64,000 bases of DNA from Taishania sp045629585 (lineage in GTDB: Bacteria > Bacteroidota > Bacteroidia > Flavobacteriales_D > Crocinitomicaceae), in NCBI GenBank assembly GCA_045629585.1, contig JAZQRM010000064.1, positions 76,722 through 140,721 on the forward strand. Direction: 5' to 3'. The notes under the pieces are model-generated. The model had not been told where the DNA came from. It saw only the letters and a list, made by a program, of their open reading frames with translations, and did not search any database. Positions 44,901 through 53,950 of the stretch are shown here, piece by piece. Position 1 is the first letter of the stretch. Each line of letters starts with the position of its first letter. A program made the translations under genes and the position numbers.

Positions 44901-45659
44901 ATGACAAAAAATATTCTCACAATAGACCTTTCTTCTTATGGAATTCGTGTAAACGTTTCTAAAGGTGGATTTGTAGTGCAAGAATTTCAGAAATCCTTTA
45001 ACTCCGCTTTAGAGTTTAAAGTAAAGGATCAGTTAAAAGAAATGGTTAGTGAAAATGGTTGGAAACAGTTGGAAGTGGACGATGTCGCGTTGTCATGGTC
45101 CAGTAAAATGTCAACCTTATTACCAATGAATGTATTTAACGATTCAAGTAAAGAAGATATACATAATTTGTGTTTTGGTTCGCTTGTTTCAGGTTATGAC
45201 ATTGATTATAATCGTTTAAGCCAGTTTTCAATTGTAAATGTTTATGCAATTAATGAATGGGTAAAATCTTTTTTTGTTCTTAATTTCCCAAGGGTCGTTA
45301 TTCAGCATGAAGGAACATTGATTGTACGTCAATTATTAGCTAATTCTTCTTTAAAACCGAAAGCAATTGCTTCTTTTCATAAAGAACATTTTTTGTTTGC
45401 AATGGTTTTAAATAATGACGTTAAATATTATAATTATTTTGATTACACCAATGCAGAAGATGTGATCTATTATATCGGTTTTACACTGCAGCAATTACAG
45501 ATAGCACCTAGTGATTTGGAATTAATTTTCAATGAGGCTGAAGGTTGTGAATTGGATCTAAATCAAGTTAAAACCTACTACACAAAGCTGTATGAACCAA
45601 AAATAGAGGTTCAGACGGTACAACATTATTTGACTAAAGCCTTAGAATTGTGCGTATAA
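44901..45659 (+). CDS. DUF3822 family protein
   Basis: 252 residues. The fold pattern resembles an ASKHA (actin/Hsp70-like) ATPase half: ILTIDLSSYGIRVNV at the start, then a second half with FHKEHFLFAMVLNNDVKYYNYFDYTNAEDVIYYI. DUF3822 occurs in Bacteroidetes almost always before rsmD and coaD, as here, and has no known function. Its last 10 bases overlap the GTG start of rsmD, so translation is coupled. Cytoplasmic, no signal peptide. Confidence 0.87.
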   Translation: MTKNILTIDLSSYGIRVNVSKGGFVVQEFQKSFNSALEFKVKDQLKEMVSENGWKQLEVDDVALSWSSKMSTLLPMNVFNDSSKEDIHNLCFGSLVSGYDIDYNRLSQFSIVNVYAINEWVKSFFVLNFPRVVIQHEGTLIVRQLLANSSLKPKAIASFHKEHFLFAMVLNNDVKYYNYFDYTNAEDVIYYIGFTLQQLQIAPSDLELIFNEAEGCELDLNQVKTYYTKLYEPKIEVQTVQHYLTKALELCV

Positions 45660-46183
45660 TAAGAGGAAGATTAAAAGCAAAGAGAGTAACGGTTCCTAAA
45701 TCGTTTCCATCTCGTCCAACGACTGATTTCGCGAAGGAAGGAATTTTTAATGTGCTAGAAAATCGTATTGATCTTTATGACCTTAAAATATTGGATTTAT
45801 GTGCGGGTACAGGTAATATTTCATTCGAGTTTATTTCTCGTGATGCAGGTACGGTAACAGCGGTAGATAGTAATTTTAATTGCGTTAGACATATCCGTAA
45901 ATTAGCGACTGAATTTGAGGTTGAAAACGAGATTAACACGATTCAAAGTGATATCATCAAGTATCTGTCAAATTGTAATACAAAGTATGATTTGATTTTT
46001 GCCGATCCTCCATACGAGTTTCCTAAATACGCTGAAATTATTCAACACATCTTTGAGCGCGAACTATTGACGGAAGATGGTTTTGTCATTTTAGAACATG
46101 GTAAAAGAACAGATTTGAGTGCGTTGCCACATTATTTAGAGTCACGCTCCTACGGTAATGTCATTTTCTCCTTTTTTGAATAA
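45650..46183 (+). CDS. rsmD: 16S rRNA (guanine966-N2)-methyltransferase
   Basis: 177 residues, standard length. GTG start (MRIIRGRLKAKRV matches the usual RsmD beginning) inside the end of DUF3822. SAM-binding motif LDLCAGTGNISFEFIS (about 44-59) and catalytic motif IV FADPPYEFPKY (about 121-131, N/D-PPY type). It methylates N2 of G966 in 16S rRNA of the 30S subunit. The coaD ATG follows 4 bases after the stop. Confidence 0.94.
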   Translation: MRIIRGRLKAKRVTVPKSFPSRPTTDFAKEGIFNVLENRIDLYDLKILDLCAGTGNISFEFISRDAGTVTAVDSNFNCVRHIRKLATEFEVENEINTIQSDIIKYLSNCNTKYDLIFADPPYEFPKYAEIIQHIFERELLTEDGFVILEHGKRTDLSALPHYLESRSYGNVIFSFFE

Positions 46184-46187
46184 TAAT

Positions 46188-46643
46188 ATGAAAGTTGCCT
46201 TATTTCCTGGTTCATTTGATCCTTTTACAAAAGGACATGAACAAATAGTCCATAAAGGATTAGCCATTTTTGAGCAGGTAGTAATCGCTGTTGGTGTGAA
46301 TGTTTCAAAGGTTTATACGTTTGAAACGGATAAACGATTGCAGCACATAAAGACTTTATTTGAAAACTATGATAATGTGAAGGTTATTGCTTACAATACT
46401 TTGACAATAGATTTATGTAGAGAAGTAGGGGCAAAGCATATCATTAGAGGCGTGAGAGATAGTAAAGATTTTGAGTATGAGCGCGCAATTGCACAAATGA
46501 ACAAAGACCTTGCTGGGGTAGAAACAATTTTGTTCTACACGGATCCAGAGTTTTCAGCAGTGAGTTCAACAATTATCCGAGAACTCTATAAATTCAATGC
46601 AGATGTTTCTCCTTTTGTGTCCCGTTTAGATCTTTTGATGTAA
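46188..46643 (+). CDS. coaD: Pantetheine-phosphate adenylyltransferase
   Basis: 151 residues from the ATG at 46188; a start 30 bases upstream would add ten unrelated residues and overlap rsmD. The N-terminal ALFPGSFDPFTKGHEQIV contains the T/HxGH nucleotidyl-transfer motif. IIRGVRDSKDFEYERAIAQMN and SSTIIRELYKFNADVSPFV match CoaD. It joins ATP to 4'-phosphopantetheine, giving dephospho-CoA, the fourth of five CoA steps. Third gene of the operon. Confidence 0.96.
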   Translation: MKVALFPGSFDPFTKGHEQIVHKGLAIFEQVVIAVGVNVSKVYTFETDKRLQHIKTLFENYDNVKVIAYNTLTIDLCREVGAKHIIRGVRDSKDFEYERAIAQMNKDLAGVETILFYTDPEFSAVSSTIIRELYKFNADVSPFVSRLDLLM

Positions 46644-46683
46644 CATCGGTATGAATTTTGCGTTGTAATAGAAAAGGGAAATT

Positions 46684-48123
46684 ATGAAAAGTTTTTTGAT
46701 GATTGTTGCAATTCTATTTGTCACAATTCTATTCGGACAGAAGACCATTCATATTGAAGGGTTTGCCCCAAAGTATGTTGGTCAACGTGTGCTTTTAAAT
46801 AGTATTTCGGATTATCTTACCGATATTGAACATACGATTTGTACAGCTGAAGTGAAGGACGACTCTACTTTTTCATTAACCTTTTCTTTAGAAGAAGCAC
46901 AAAAGCTGAATCTTTACGTTGGTAAAAATAGCTCATTCTTATATGTACAGCCAGGTGGTGAGTATTCCATTTATTTTCCAGAAAGAGATCGTATAGATCC
47001 TCCACGACCAATGGGTAATAAAGTGGAATTACGGTTTGGTGACTTGGATAGTAATGATATCAATGAACGAATTATAATTTTTAATAATTCGTTAGATAAC
47101 TTCTTGTATAAAAACTTCAAAAAATCAAAAACGGATCCTGTAGCTTACAATAAAACATTGGATGAGTTTAAGAATAATGTGGCCAATTATTTCAAAAAAG
47201 ATACCGGAAATTATGTTTATGATTATATACGCTTTTCATTAGCGTTAATTGATGACTTACCACAAGCTGGAAACCGAAATAAGTATGAGAAATTTGACTT
47301 TTATTTAAAATATTCTCCTGTCTTGTATACAAATGATGCGTACATGAAGTATGTTAAAGCTTATTTTGCTGCAATGGTCAATTCTTTGCCAATGGAACGA
47401 AATAATGAAGTTTATATGGGGGTTGTTAAAAGTAGTCCTACCTTGATTATGCGCGCTTTAGGGAAAGAATATACACTTTCAAATATACGGCTACGCGAGT
47501 TGGTGATGATTCAGGCTTTAGGTGAAATGTATTTTAGAACGGATTATCCGCAAACAAATGTAATTGCCGTGTTGGATAGCTTGGAAAAAAATGCGCTTTT
47601 TTCACAACATAGGAATATCGCAAGTAACATGAAAATGCGCCTTACTGAAATCACCAATGGAGGTAAAGCACCTGATTTTGTTCTAAAAAATGATTTACAA
47701 GGTGTGAAGACTTTAGGAGCTTACAAAGGTCGATATATCTATTTTCATTTCTTTGACCCTTCCACTGAACAAGCTATGACTGACTTGATATTGTTAGCTA
47801 ACTTACAAAAGAAGTATCACCAATATGTGGATTTTGTTACTGTAGTTCCTAAATCAGCAAGTGAAAAATCACGATCAAAAGAAGTGCTAGAACAAATTAA
47901 GTGGGACTTGTTCGTGGAGGATGATTTCTCTTCGTCAATTTGGAAAAATTATAAAGTGGAATCGTTCCCTTATTTTGTTTTGATAGATCCGCATGGATAT
48001 GTGGTGCAAGCTCCAGCACTAACCCCGCGAGCGAACGCGATGTATGAGACTATTGATAGAACTTTCTTTGAAATCAAAAAGGTATTAGATAAGGAACAAG
48101 AAAATAAGCTTAAACAGCGTTAA
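46684..48123 (+). CDS. TlpA-like secreted protein without redox cysteines
   Basis: 479 residues. Signal peptide (about 1-19). An N-terminal beta-rich DUF4369-like region (about 20-110) and a helical middle (about 125-320) precede a C-terminal thioredoxin-like fold (about 325-450: GGKAPDFVLKNDLQGVKTL...RYIYFHFFDPSTEQ...WDLFVEDDFSSSIWKNYKVESFPYFVLID). The position of the CxxC is DPST, so no disulfide chemistry is possible there; the only visible Cys is in the N-terminal part (ICTAEV). Likely periplasmic; structural or chaperone-like role inferred. Its stop overlaps that of the convergent DUF58 gene. Confidence 0.8.
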   Translation: MKSFLMIVAILFVTILFGQKTIHIEGFAPKYVGQRVLLNSISDYLTDIEHTICTAEVKDDSTFSLTFSLEEAQKLNLYVGKNSSFLYVQPGGEYSIYFPERDRIDPPRPMGNKVELRFGDLDSNDINERIIIFNNSLDNFLYKNFKKSKTDPVAYNKTLDEFKNNVANYFKKDTGNYVYDYIRFSLALIDDLPQAGNRNKYEKFDFYLKYSPVLYTNDAYMKYVKAYFAAMVNSLPMERNNEVYMGVVKSSPTLIMRALGKEYTLSNIRLRELVMIQALGEMYFRTDYPQTNVIAVLDSLEKNALFSQHRNIASNMKMRLTEITNGGKAPDFVLKNDLQGVKTLGAYKGRYIYFHFFDPSTEQAMTDLILLANLQKKYHQYVDFVTVVPKSASEKSRSKEVLEQIKWDLFVEDDFSSSIWKNYKVESFPYFVLIDPHGYVVQAPALTPRANAMYETIDRTFFEIKKVLDKEQENKLKQR

Positions 48124-49037
48124 AGCATACGTTGCCTTTTTCGTAAATATTGAGTCAAAATTGTATGATAACCTTCTTTTAGATCTGTTGGAATGAAATC
48201 AAAACCATTGTTTTGCATCCAAGTTCCAATTGTGTTTAAATAGGATTGCATTTGATTTTGGTACTCTTCTTTAAAACTAGCGGGGGAAAGTTTAACACGT
48301 TCTCCCGTTTCCATATCAATGAGTTCGTAAGGTCGTGTGTCTAAATTTAATTCGACCTCTAATTGTCGATCAATGACATGAAAAACAATTACTTCATGTT
48401 GTTTGTGTTTAAGGTGTAAAAGCGCATCATAAAATGCAGATTGTTCTTCTGGATTTTCTAAAAGATCCGTAAAAAGAATGATTAAACTTCTTTTAGGACA
48501 TAATTCAGCAACTGAGTGTATCGCATCAATACTGTTTCCTTTACGTTTGGTGTTTTGGTCATATTGAACCAATCTTTGCTCTAATTCATGGTACAAAAAA
48601 CGATGGTGTGCAAAGCTCGTTTTGGCAGGAGTATGTAATTCAATCTCCTCAGAATATAAGGTAAAACCAACGGCATCTCGTTGTCTTTTTAATAGTTCAA
48701 TTAAGGAAGCTGCCGCGTAGGTCGAAAATTCAAATTTTGATAAACCATCTCTTTCAAAATACATGGAACTCGAATGGTCAATAACGATTTGACATCTTAA
48801 ATTCGTCTCTTCTTCGTATTTCTTAGTGAATAATTTATCACTACGACCAAACAATTTCCAGTCAATGTGACGCGTACTTTCCCCTGGATTGTACAACCTG
48901 TGTTCAGCAAATTCTACCGAAAATCCGTGGTAAGGACTTTTGTGCATACCCGTAATAAAACCTTCTACAACTTGTTTTGCAAGAAGTTCTAAGCTTCCAA
49001 ATTCGGTTAGTTTTAATCTGTCAATGGTTGAATTCAT
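48120..49037 (-). CDS. DUF58 domain protein
   Basis: 305 residues with the whole DUF58 domain: SPYHGFSVEFAEHRLYNPGESTRHIDWKLFGRSDKLFTKKYEEE at about 36-79, then a VWA-like core with the metal motif IVIDHSSSM (about 88-96) and LIILFTDLLENPEEQ. DUF58 proteins normally work with MoxR ATPases and Bat proteins, but no moxR gene adjoins this one. Unlike many DUF58 proteins it lacks N-terminal membrane helices. Divergent from the MutS-like gene at 49113. Confidence 0.92.
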   Translation of the reverse strand: MNSTIDRLKLTEFGSLELLAKQVVEGFITGMHKSPYHGFSVEFAEHRLYNPGESTRHIDWKLFGRSDKLFTKKYEEETNLRCQIVIDHSSSMYFERDGLSKFEFSTYAAASLIELLKRQRDAVGFTLYSEEIELHTPAKTSFAHHRFLYHELEQRLVQYDQNTKRKGNSIDAIHSVAELCPKRSLIILFTDLLENPEEQSAFYDALLHLKHKQHEVIVFHVIDRQLEVELNLDTRPYELIDMETGERVKLSPASFKEEYQNQMQSYLNTIGTWMQNNGFDFIPTDLKEGYHTILTQYLRKRQRML

Positions 49038-49090
49038 ACTTTAAAAATACACTTTTTCTGCGCATTCTAAAAAATGAAGCAATGAAATGT

Positions 49091-49098
49091 TAACTTTG
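49091..49098 (+). promoter_or_regulatory. -7 element of the MutS-like gene
   Basis: TAACTTTG, 14 bases before the ATG. No TTG at the usual spacing upstream. Confidence 0.55.
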
Positions 49099-49112
49099 AA
49101 AAAAGCAATCAA

Positions 49113-50867
49113 ATGACTATTTCTGATATTCAATCATTTTATATAGCGCAAATTAACGAGCATAAAAAGCTTTTAAAAGCTTTTAAAAGCAAACATAGGA
49201 TTTGGACAATTTTAAGAGTTGTTGTTTTCGTAACGATTCCATTACTGTTTTTTACGTTCAATTATTCTGGTTGGTTACTACTTTCTGCCTTACTACTTCT
49301 TATTATTTTCTTTAAAATTGTCAGTATTTGGGCCAATTCTAAACGTAAGATTGAAGTGGAACTGAATCATATCCATTTGTGTGAACAAGAGTTATTGGCT
49401 TTAAATGGTGATTGGTCCTCATTTGGAGACGGACAAAAGTATCTAGATGGAGCACATCCTTTTTCCTATGATATGGATATTTTCAGCAAACGCGGATTAT
49501 TTTCCTATTTGAATAGAACGGTTACGGCTCAAGGTGAAAAAAAATTAGCTGATGTACTGAAATATGGGGTGGAGGAGCCTATTGTTTCAAATGATAACAT
49601 CACTTTCTTAAAAGATCGAATGGCATGGGTACATTCGTTTATTGCAAGTGCAAAAGCTGATGTAGAAACCGTAAATGATAAAAAGATCTCACAAATTTTA
49701 AAACCTGTTTCAACGAGTGATACTTGGTCAAAAGTAATGAAGGTACTCGTTCCATGTGTTGCGATCTTTTCAATTGTTGGAAATGCGATGGATATTATAT
49801 CCTTTTTTCAAATGATCATCGTTCTTGGTATTCTATTCGGGTTGTCTAGAGCAAAAGCGGGCGAAGTGAATGAGTGGATGAAAATTTTAGATGATGAACG
49901 TTATCGTATTCATGCCTTACAAGCACAATTATCCTCCCTGAAAAAATTGCAAGAAGATGAAAAAGTGTCTTTAGACTTATATCCCAAAGATTTACATGAT
50001 TTAGTAATGGAATTATCTTCCATTCAAGTTTTGACGGCTTATAGAATGAATGCAGTGGCTAATTTTGTGATTAATGCTCTTTTGGGATGGGACGCCAGAA
50101 TGAAAGTGAAAATTAAAAAGTTTAGTACAACCTATTTTGATAAATTAGATGCATTAGAGGATCATTTAGCACATGTTGAAGTATGGATATCGGGTGCTAA
50201 ATTTGCCTTTAACAATCCAGATCATACTTATGCGAAGTGGACAGAAGGTTCTTTCGTAATGCAGCATATAGCACACCCTTTTGTTCCCTTTGAACAACGT
50301 GTTTCTAATGATTTTGAATTAGCAAAAGACGAATGTGCCATCATATTAACTGGACCAAATATGGCTGGGAAAAGTACGTATTTACGAAGTGTGGGAACTG
50401 CAATCTTGATGGCAAATGCGGGATTCCCAATTTTAGGAAAAATAGTTGAACTTCCTCGAGTGGAGTTGTACACAAGTATGCGAACAAGTGATGATCTGTT
50501 AGCGAATAGCTCTTATTTTCATGCCGAATTACACCGCTTAAGGTTTATTGTCGATGGAATTGAAGCAGGTAAAAAAGTATTCTTTATACTAGATGAAATA
50601 TTAAAAGGAACAAATAGCAAGGATAAGGAAGAAGGATCAGCCCTCTTTTTGCAAAAACTGATGCATCTGAAAGCACAGGGAATTATTGCAACGCACGATC
50701 TAAGTTTAACGAACTTATCAAATGTTCATTCAGCATTCAAGAATTTTTATTTTGATTCTACGATTACTGGAGATTTACTTACGTTTGACTACAAAATAAG
50801 AGCAGGTGTTTGTAAGAATATGAACGCTTCATTTTTATTGAAACAATTAAAACTAGTACATGAATAG
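49113..50867 (+). CDS. Membrane-anchored MutS-family ATPase
   Basis: 584 residues. Two membrane helices near the N-terminus (about 28-70) and a second hydrophobic pair (about 210-245) flank parts of a MutS core and lever (about 130-400). The ATPase domain has Walker A GPNMAGKSTYLRSVG (about 413-427), the Q-loop region, signature YTSMRTSDDLLANSSYFHAEL, and Walker B KVFFILDEILKGTNSKDKEEGS. The mismatch-recognition domain I is absent, so this is not mismatch repair MutS. Membrane-linked MutS homologues of this layout are common in Bacteroidetes and uncharacterised. A 10-base tandem repeat lies near the start (49163-49189). Overlaps the next gene by 8 bases. Confidence 0.85.
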   Translation: MTISDIQSFYIAQINEHKKLLKAFKSKHRIWTILRVVVFVTIPLLFFTFNYSGWLLLSALLLLIIFFKIVSIWANSKRKIEVELNHIHLCEQELLALNGDWSSFGDGQKYLDGAHPFSYDMDIFSKRGLFSYLNRTVTAQGEKKLADVLKYGVEEPIVSNDNITFLKDRMAWVHSFIASAKADVETVNDKKISQILKPVSTSDTWSKVMKVLVPCVAIFSIVGNAMDIISFFQMIIVLGILFGLSRAKAGEVNEWMKILDDERYRIHALQAQLSSLKKLQEDEKVSLDLYPKDLHDLVMELSSIQVLTAYRMNAVANFVINALLGWDARMKVKIKKFSTTYFDKLDALEDHLAHVEVWISGAKFAFNNPDHTYAKWTEGSFVMQHIAHPFVPFEQRVSNDFELAKDECAIILTGPNMAGKSTYLRSVGTAILMANAGFPILGKIVELPRVELYTSMRTSDDLLANSSYFHAELHRLRFIVDGIEAGKKVFFILDEILKGTNSKDKEEGSALFLQKLMHLKAQGIIATHDLSLTNLSNVHSAFKNFYFDSTITGDLLTFDYKIRAGVCKNMNASFLLKQLKLVHE

Positions 50868-51543
50868 GATTCGAATTTTTCATTTTTTAGTCGTATTGAC
50901 TTTTCCTTTTGTTTCCTTCTCTCAAGCAGGAGAGTGGGATGATGCGGATGGAGGGTACTTCTCTGAAATTAAACCGAAACATGCATTTAATGCGCAGGTA
51001 CGAATTCCGTTAACGGTTCAAAATGCCGCTTATAAAAAGATGGTGAAGGATATTGTTGATGTTGGAGTGGGATATACTTATCATTTCCCGTTTCACATGA
51101 CAATTGGTGTGGATGCTCGAATGATGTATAATCAAATTAATGCAACGCAAGTCGAACCCGGTTTAACAGGTGGAATTGGTACGTTAGGAGTTTTGTTGAA
51201 ATTGGGGTATGAACGTTTTATTACGGAACGTTTTGGAATGGAAGCTTCTGTTAAATTTGGAGGTGTTTATAATGCCATGAATACAACCAAAAATATTGAA
51301 CGACTAGGACAAGGATATAGAAATACAGCCTTGGTAGTTGAACCAAATATTAGTTTCATATTAACAGCATCTGAAGCCACTTCATTTCGTTTAAATGTTG
51401 GATATAATATCTTTGGATATAAATTCAGTCCCTATGACATAGGATCAACTTCTTTGGGTGGATTTGACGAAAATCAGCTGAATAAAGCAACTCAAATTAT
51501 ATGTGTAGGTTTTGGATTCACCTATTATTTTGGACAAAATTAA
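50860..51543 (+). CDS. Outer membrane beta-barrel protein
   Basis: 227 residues. Signal peptide (about 1-22). Alternating amphipathic strands follow, such as VDVGVGYTYHFPFHMTIGVDARMMY, IGTLGVLLKLGYERFITERFGMEASVKFGGVY and the aromatic terminal strand IICVGFGFTYYFGQ, expected for an 8-10 strand barrel inserted by BAM. No enzyme motif. Its ATG lies within the end of the MutS-like gene (8-base overlap), so the two are coupled; the functional link is not obvious. Confidence 0.8.
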   Translation: MNRIRIFHFLVVLTFPFVSFSQAGEWDDADGGYFSEIKPKHAFNAQVRIPLTVQNAAYKKMVKDIVDVGVGYTYHFPFHMTIGVDARMMYNQINATQVEPGLTGGIGTLGVLLKLGYERFITERFGMEASVKFGGVYNAMNTTKNIERLGQGYRNTALVVEPNISFILTASEATSFRLNVGYNIFGYKFSPYDIGSTSLGGFDENQLNKATQIICVGFGFTYYFGQN

Positions 51544-51549
51544 TAGTAT

Positions 51550-51576
51550 AAGGATAGCTTGTGACGATCCTTTTTA
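51550..51576 (+). terminator. Weak terminator after the barrel gene
   Basis: AAGGAT pairs with ATCCTT around an 11-base loop and is followed by Ts. Short stem, so efficiency is uncertain. Confidence 0.5.
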
Positions 51577-51685
51577 GTTAATAGCAAGTTATAAAGCGAA
51601 CAAGAAAACAGTTTGTCATTGTTTTTTTTATAGCTTCGTAGCACTTTACCGAAGACGGTTTCAATCATTTTATTAGATCATTTTA

Positions 51686-52540
51686 ATGTTTGTTCAATTC
51701 AATACCTTAAACGCGACCAAAGCGTATTTTTCTGAAAAATTAAAAGAAAGTTTTAGTGCTTCGGAAATCCGTTTTATGTTTCAAATATTAGCAGAAGAAC
51801 GCCTAGGTTTTTCCGCTACGCAATTAATGTTAAAGGGAGAAGAACGATTAAGTGAATCGGATTTACTTTATTTTAGGGAAGCAGCTAATAAATTGATAGA
51901 TGGAGTTCCTTTCCAACACATTGTCGGATTTACTTATTTTTATGATTTAAAGATAAAAAGTGATAAGCGTGCGCTAGTACCTAGACCAGAAACCGAAGAA
52001 TTGGTAGAATGGGTACTTTCTGATTACAAGGCTGCTCCAAAAGTACTTGATATATGCACAGGGACGGGGTGCATCGCATTAGCAATCAAGAAAAATAGGC
52101 CAACATCTTTAGTCGAAGGTTGGGATATTTCGACGGAAGCTTTGGAGTTAGCTAAGGAAAATGCGAGTGCTCTAGCTATTGATGTGAATTTTAAAGAAGT
52201 TGATATCCTAAAAAAAGATTTTAATGAAGAGAAATGGAGTGTGATTATCTCAAATCCACCCTATATTCCGTCTCAAGAAAAAGCTTTAATGGATAAAACG
52301 GTAACCGATTTTGATCCAGATTTAGCTCTGTTTGTTCCTGATAATGATCCACTTTTGTTCTACAAAGCAATTGCTTCGTTTGCCTCAAAGCAACTAGAAA
52401 CGAATGGAAGTGTTTACGTTGAAATTCATGAAAATCTAGGTGCAGAAACAATGAATGTATTTCAAGAATTGGGATTTTCCACTATTTTAAAAGAAGATTT
52501 ACAAGGGAAGAACCGTATGATTAAAGCATGTAAAGCGTAG
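51686..52540 (+). CDS. prmC: Release factor glutamine methyltransferase PrmC
   Basis: 284 residues, standard. N-terminal helical recognition domain (about 1-90), then the SAM domain with VLDICTGTGCIALAIKKN (about 117-134) and the catalytic NPPYI (about 188-192), preceded by VPRPETEELVEW. It methylates the Gln of the GGQ motif in peptide release factors RF1 and RF2, speeding termination. Single gene, 95 bases before bshA on the same strand. Plain ATG start; no ribosome binding site. Confidence 0.95.
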   Translation: MFVQFNTLNATKAYFSEKLKESFSASEIRFMFQILAEERLGFSATQLMLKGEERLSESDLLYFREAANKLIDGVPFQHIVGFTYFYDLKIKSDKRALVPRPETEELVEWVLSDYKAAPKVLDICTGTGCIALAIKKNRPTSLVEGWDISTEALELAKENASALAIDVNFKEVDILKKDFNEEKWSVIISNPPYIPSQEKALMDKTVTDFDPDLALFVPDNDPLLFYKAIASFASKQLETNGSVYVEIHENLGAETMNVFQELGFSTILKEDLQGKNRMIKACKA

Positions 52541-52634
52541 TTCTAATCAGGATTTCAATTCTGCTTTCCTTTTTTATTTCTTTTTAACCAATTATTTAAA
52601 GGAGTGAGGTTCTATTTTCCTTAATTTTAGAGAT

Positions 52635-53768
52635 ATGAAAATAGGCATGGTTTTATACCCAACCTTTGGAGGTAGTGGAGTTGTTGGGACTGAATTAGGA
52701 AAGATTTTAGCCAAAAAAGGGCATCAAATACATTTTATAACTTATTCACAACCCGTTCGTTTAGGAAGTTTTAGAGAAAATATTTTTTATCACGAGGTGT
52801 CCCTTAGTGATTACCCTTTATTTGATTATCAACCGTATGAAACAGTATTAGCCAGTAAAATGGTTGATGTGGTTAAGAATGAAAAGTTAGATCTTTTACA
52901 CGTTCATTACGCTATACCACACGCGTCTGCAGCATTTATGGCAACGCAAATATTAAAATCGCAAGGTATTGAAATTCCTTTTATAACCACCTTACATGGT
53001 ACAGATATAACCTTGGTGGGGCGAGATGCATCGTTTGAGCCCGTTATTACGTTTTGTTTAAATCAATCAGATCGCGTTACTGCAGTTTCGGAGAGTTTAA
53101 GGAAATCAACGTATGACCATTTTGAAGTTAATAAGGAAATCGATGTAATCCCCAATTTTATAGCCAATAAACAGAAGGAAGAACGCGAGTGCAGTCGTCG
53201 CTATTACGCCAAAGATGATGAGCGTATCTTATGTCACGTTTCCAATTTTAGGCCTGTAAAACGTATTTTGGATGTAGTAGAGGTGTTTAAACGTGTAAAT
53301 GATAAGATTCCAAGTAAGCTCATGTTAGTCGGTGACGGACCCGATCGAGTGCTAGCGGAAAGACGATGTCGTGAATTAGGAATTTCTGAACGCGTTATTT
53401 TTACAGGTAAGGTGAGAGAGACGGATCAAGTGTTAGCAATGGCCGATGCCTTTTTACTTCCTTCAGAACGCGAAAGTTTCGGTTTAGCAGCTTTAGAGGC
53501 AATGGCTAATGGAGTACCTGTTATTTCTTCAAATGCAGACGGAATTCCGGAAGTGAATGTAGAGGGTGTAACGGGCTATTTGTCTGATGTTGGAGATGTT
53601 GAGGATATGGCTAAAAAAGCAATTTTATTATTGGAAGATGATGCTATATTAGCCCAATTTAAAATGAACGCAATCGAAAGATCAAAGGTATTTAATATCG
53701 ATGAAATCGTCCCTATGTATGAAAAATTGTATCAAGAAGTAGTCGAATCAAAGAAAAATAGTAAGTAG
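52635..53768 (+). CDS. bshA: N-acetyl-alpha-D-glucosaminyl L-malate synthase BshA
   Basis: 377 residues, GT-B glycosyltransferase of family 4. The start IGMVLYPTFGGSGVVGTELG is the BshA hallmark, with HVHYAIPHASAAFM and LHGTDITLVGRD. The donor site shows VSNFRPVKR, VGDGPDR and PSERESFGLAALEAMANGVPV with the EX7E pair. It makes GlcNAc-malate from UDP-GlcNAc and L-malate, the first step of bacillithiol, the low-molecular-weight thiol of this group. A -7-like TAATTTTA ends 5 bases before the ATG. bshB and bshC are not in the window. Confidence 0.95.
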   Translation: MKIGMVLYPTFGGSGVVGTELGKILAKKGHQIHFITYSQPVRLGSFRENIFYHEVSLSDYPLFDYQPYETVLASKMVDVVKNEKLDLLHVHYAIPHASAAFMATQILKSQGIEIPFITTLHGTDITLVGRDASFEPVITFCLNQSDRVTAVSESLRKSTYDHFEVNKEIDVIPNFIANKQKEERECSRRYYAKDDERILCHVSNFRPVKRILDVVEVFKRVNDKIPSKLMLVGDGPDRVLAERRCRELGISERVIFTGKVRETDQVLAMADAFLLPSERESFGLAALEAMANGVPVISSNADGIPEVNVEGVTGYLSDVGDVEDMAKKAILLLEDDAILAQFKMNAIERSKVFNIDEIVPMYEKLYQEVVESKKNSK

Positions 53769-53797
53769 TATATTTACTGCTCTTCATTGTTTTTATC

Positions 53798-53828
53798 CGG
53801 GAAATTCTTAATTGGGTTTCCCGTTTTT
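53798..53828 (+). terminator. Terminator of bshA
   Basis: CGGGAAA pairs with TTTCCCG around a 12-base loop and is followed by TTTTT, 30 bases past the bshA stop. Confidence 0.75.
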
Positions 53829-53903
53829 CAAATTGTATTTTAGGGCTTCCGCAAAACGGATTTTTGGGGAGTGATAGCAGAAAGTATTAAATTGCTATAA
53901 TAG

Positions 53904-53931
53904 AAAAAGGGATCCTTTCGAATCCCTTTTT
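53904..53931 (-). terminator. Terminator of the thiolase gene
   Basis: AAAAAGGGAT pairs with ATCCCTTTTT around an 8-base loop; the minus-strand T-run follows. It lies 20 bases past the thiolase stop. Confidence 0.85.
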
Positions 53932-53950
53932 CTAAGTATATAAATCTTGA

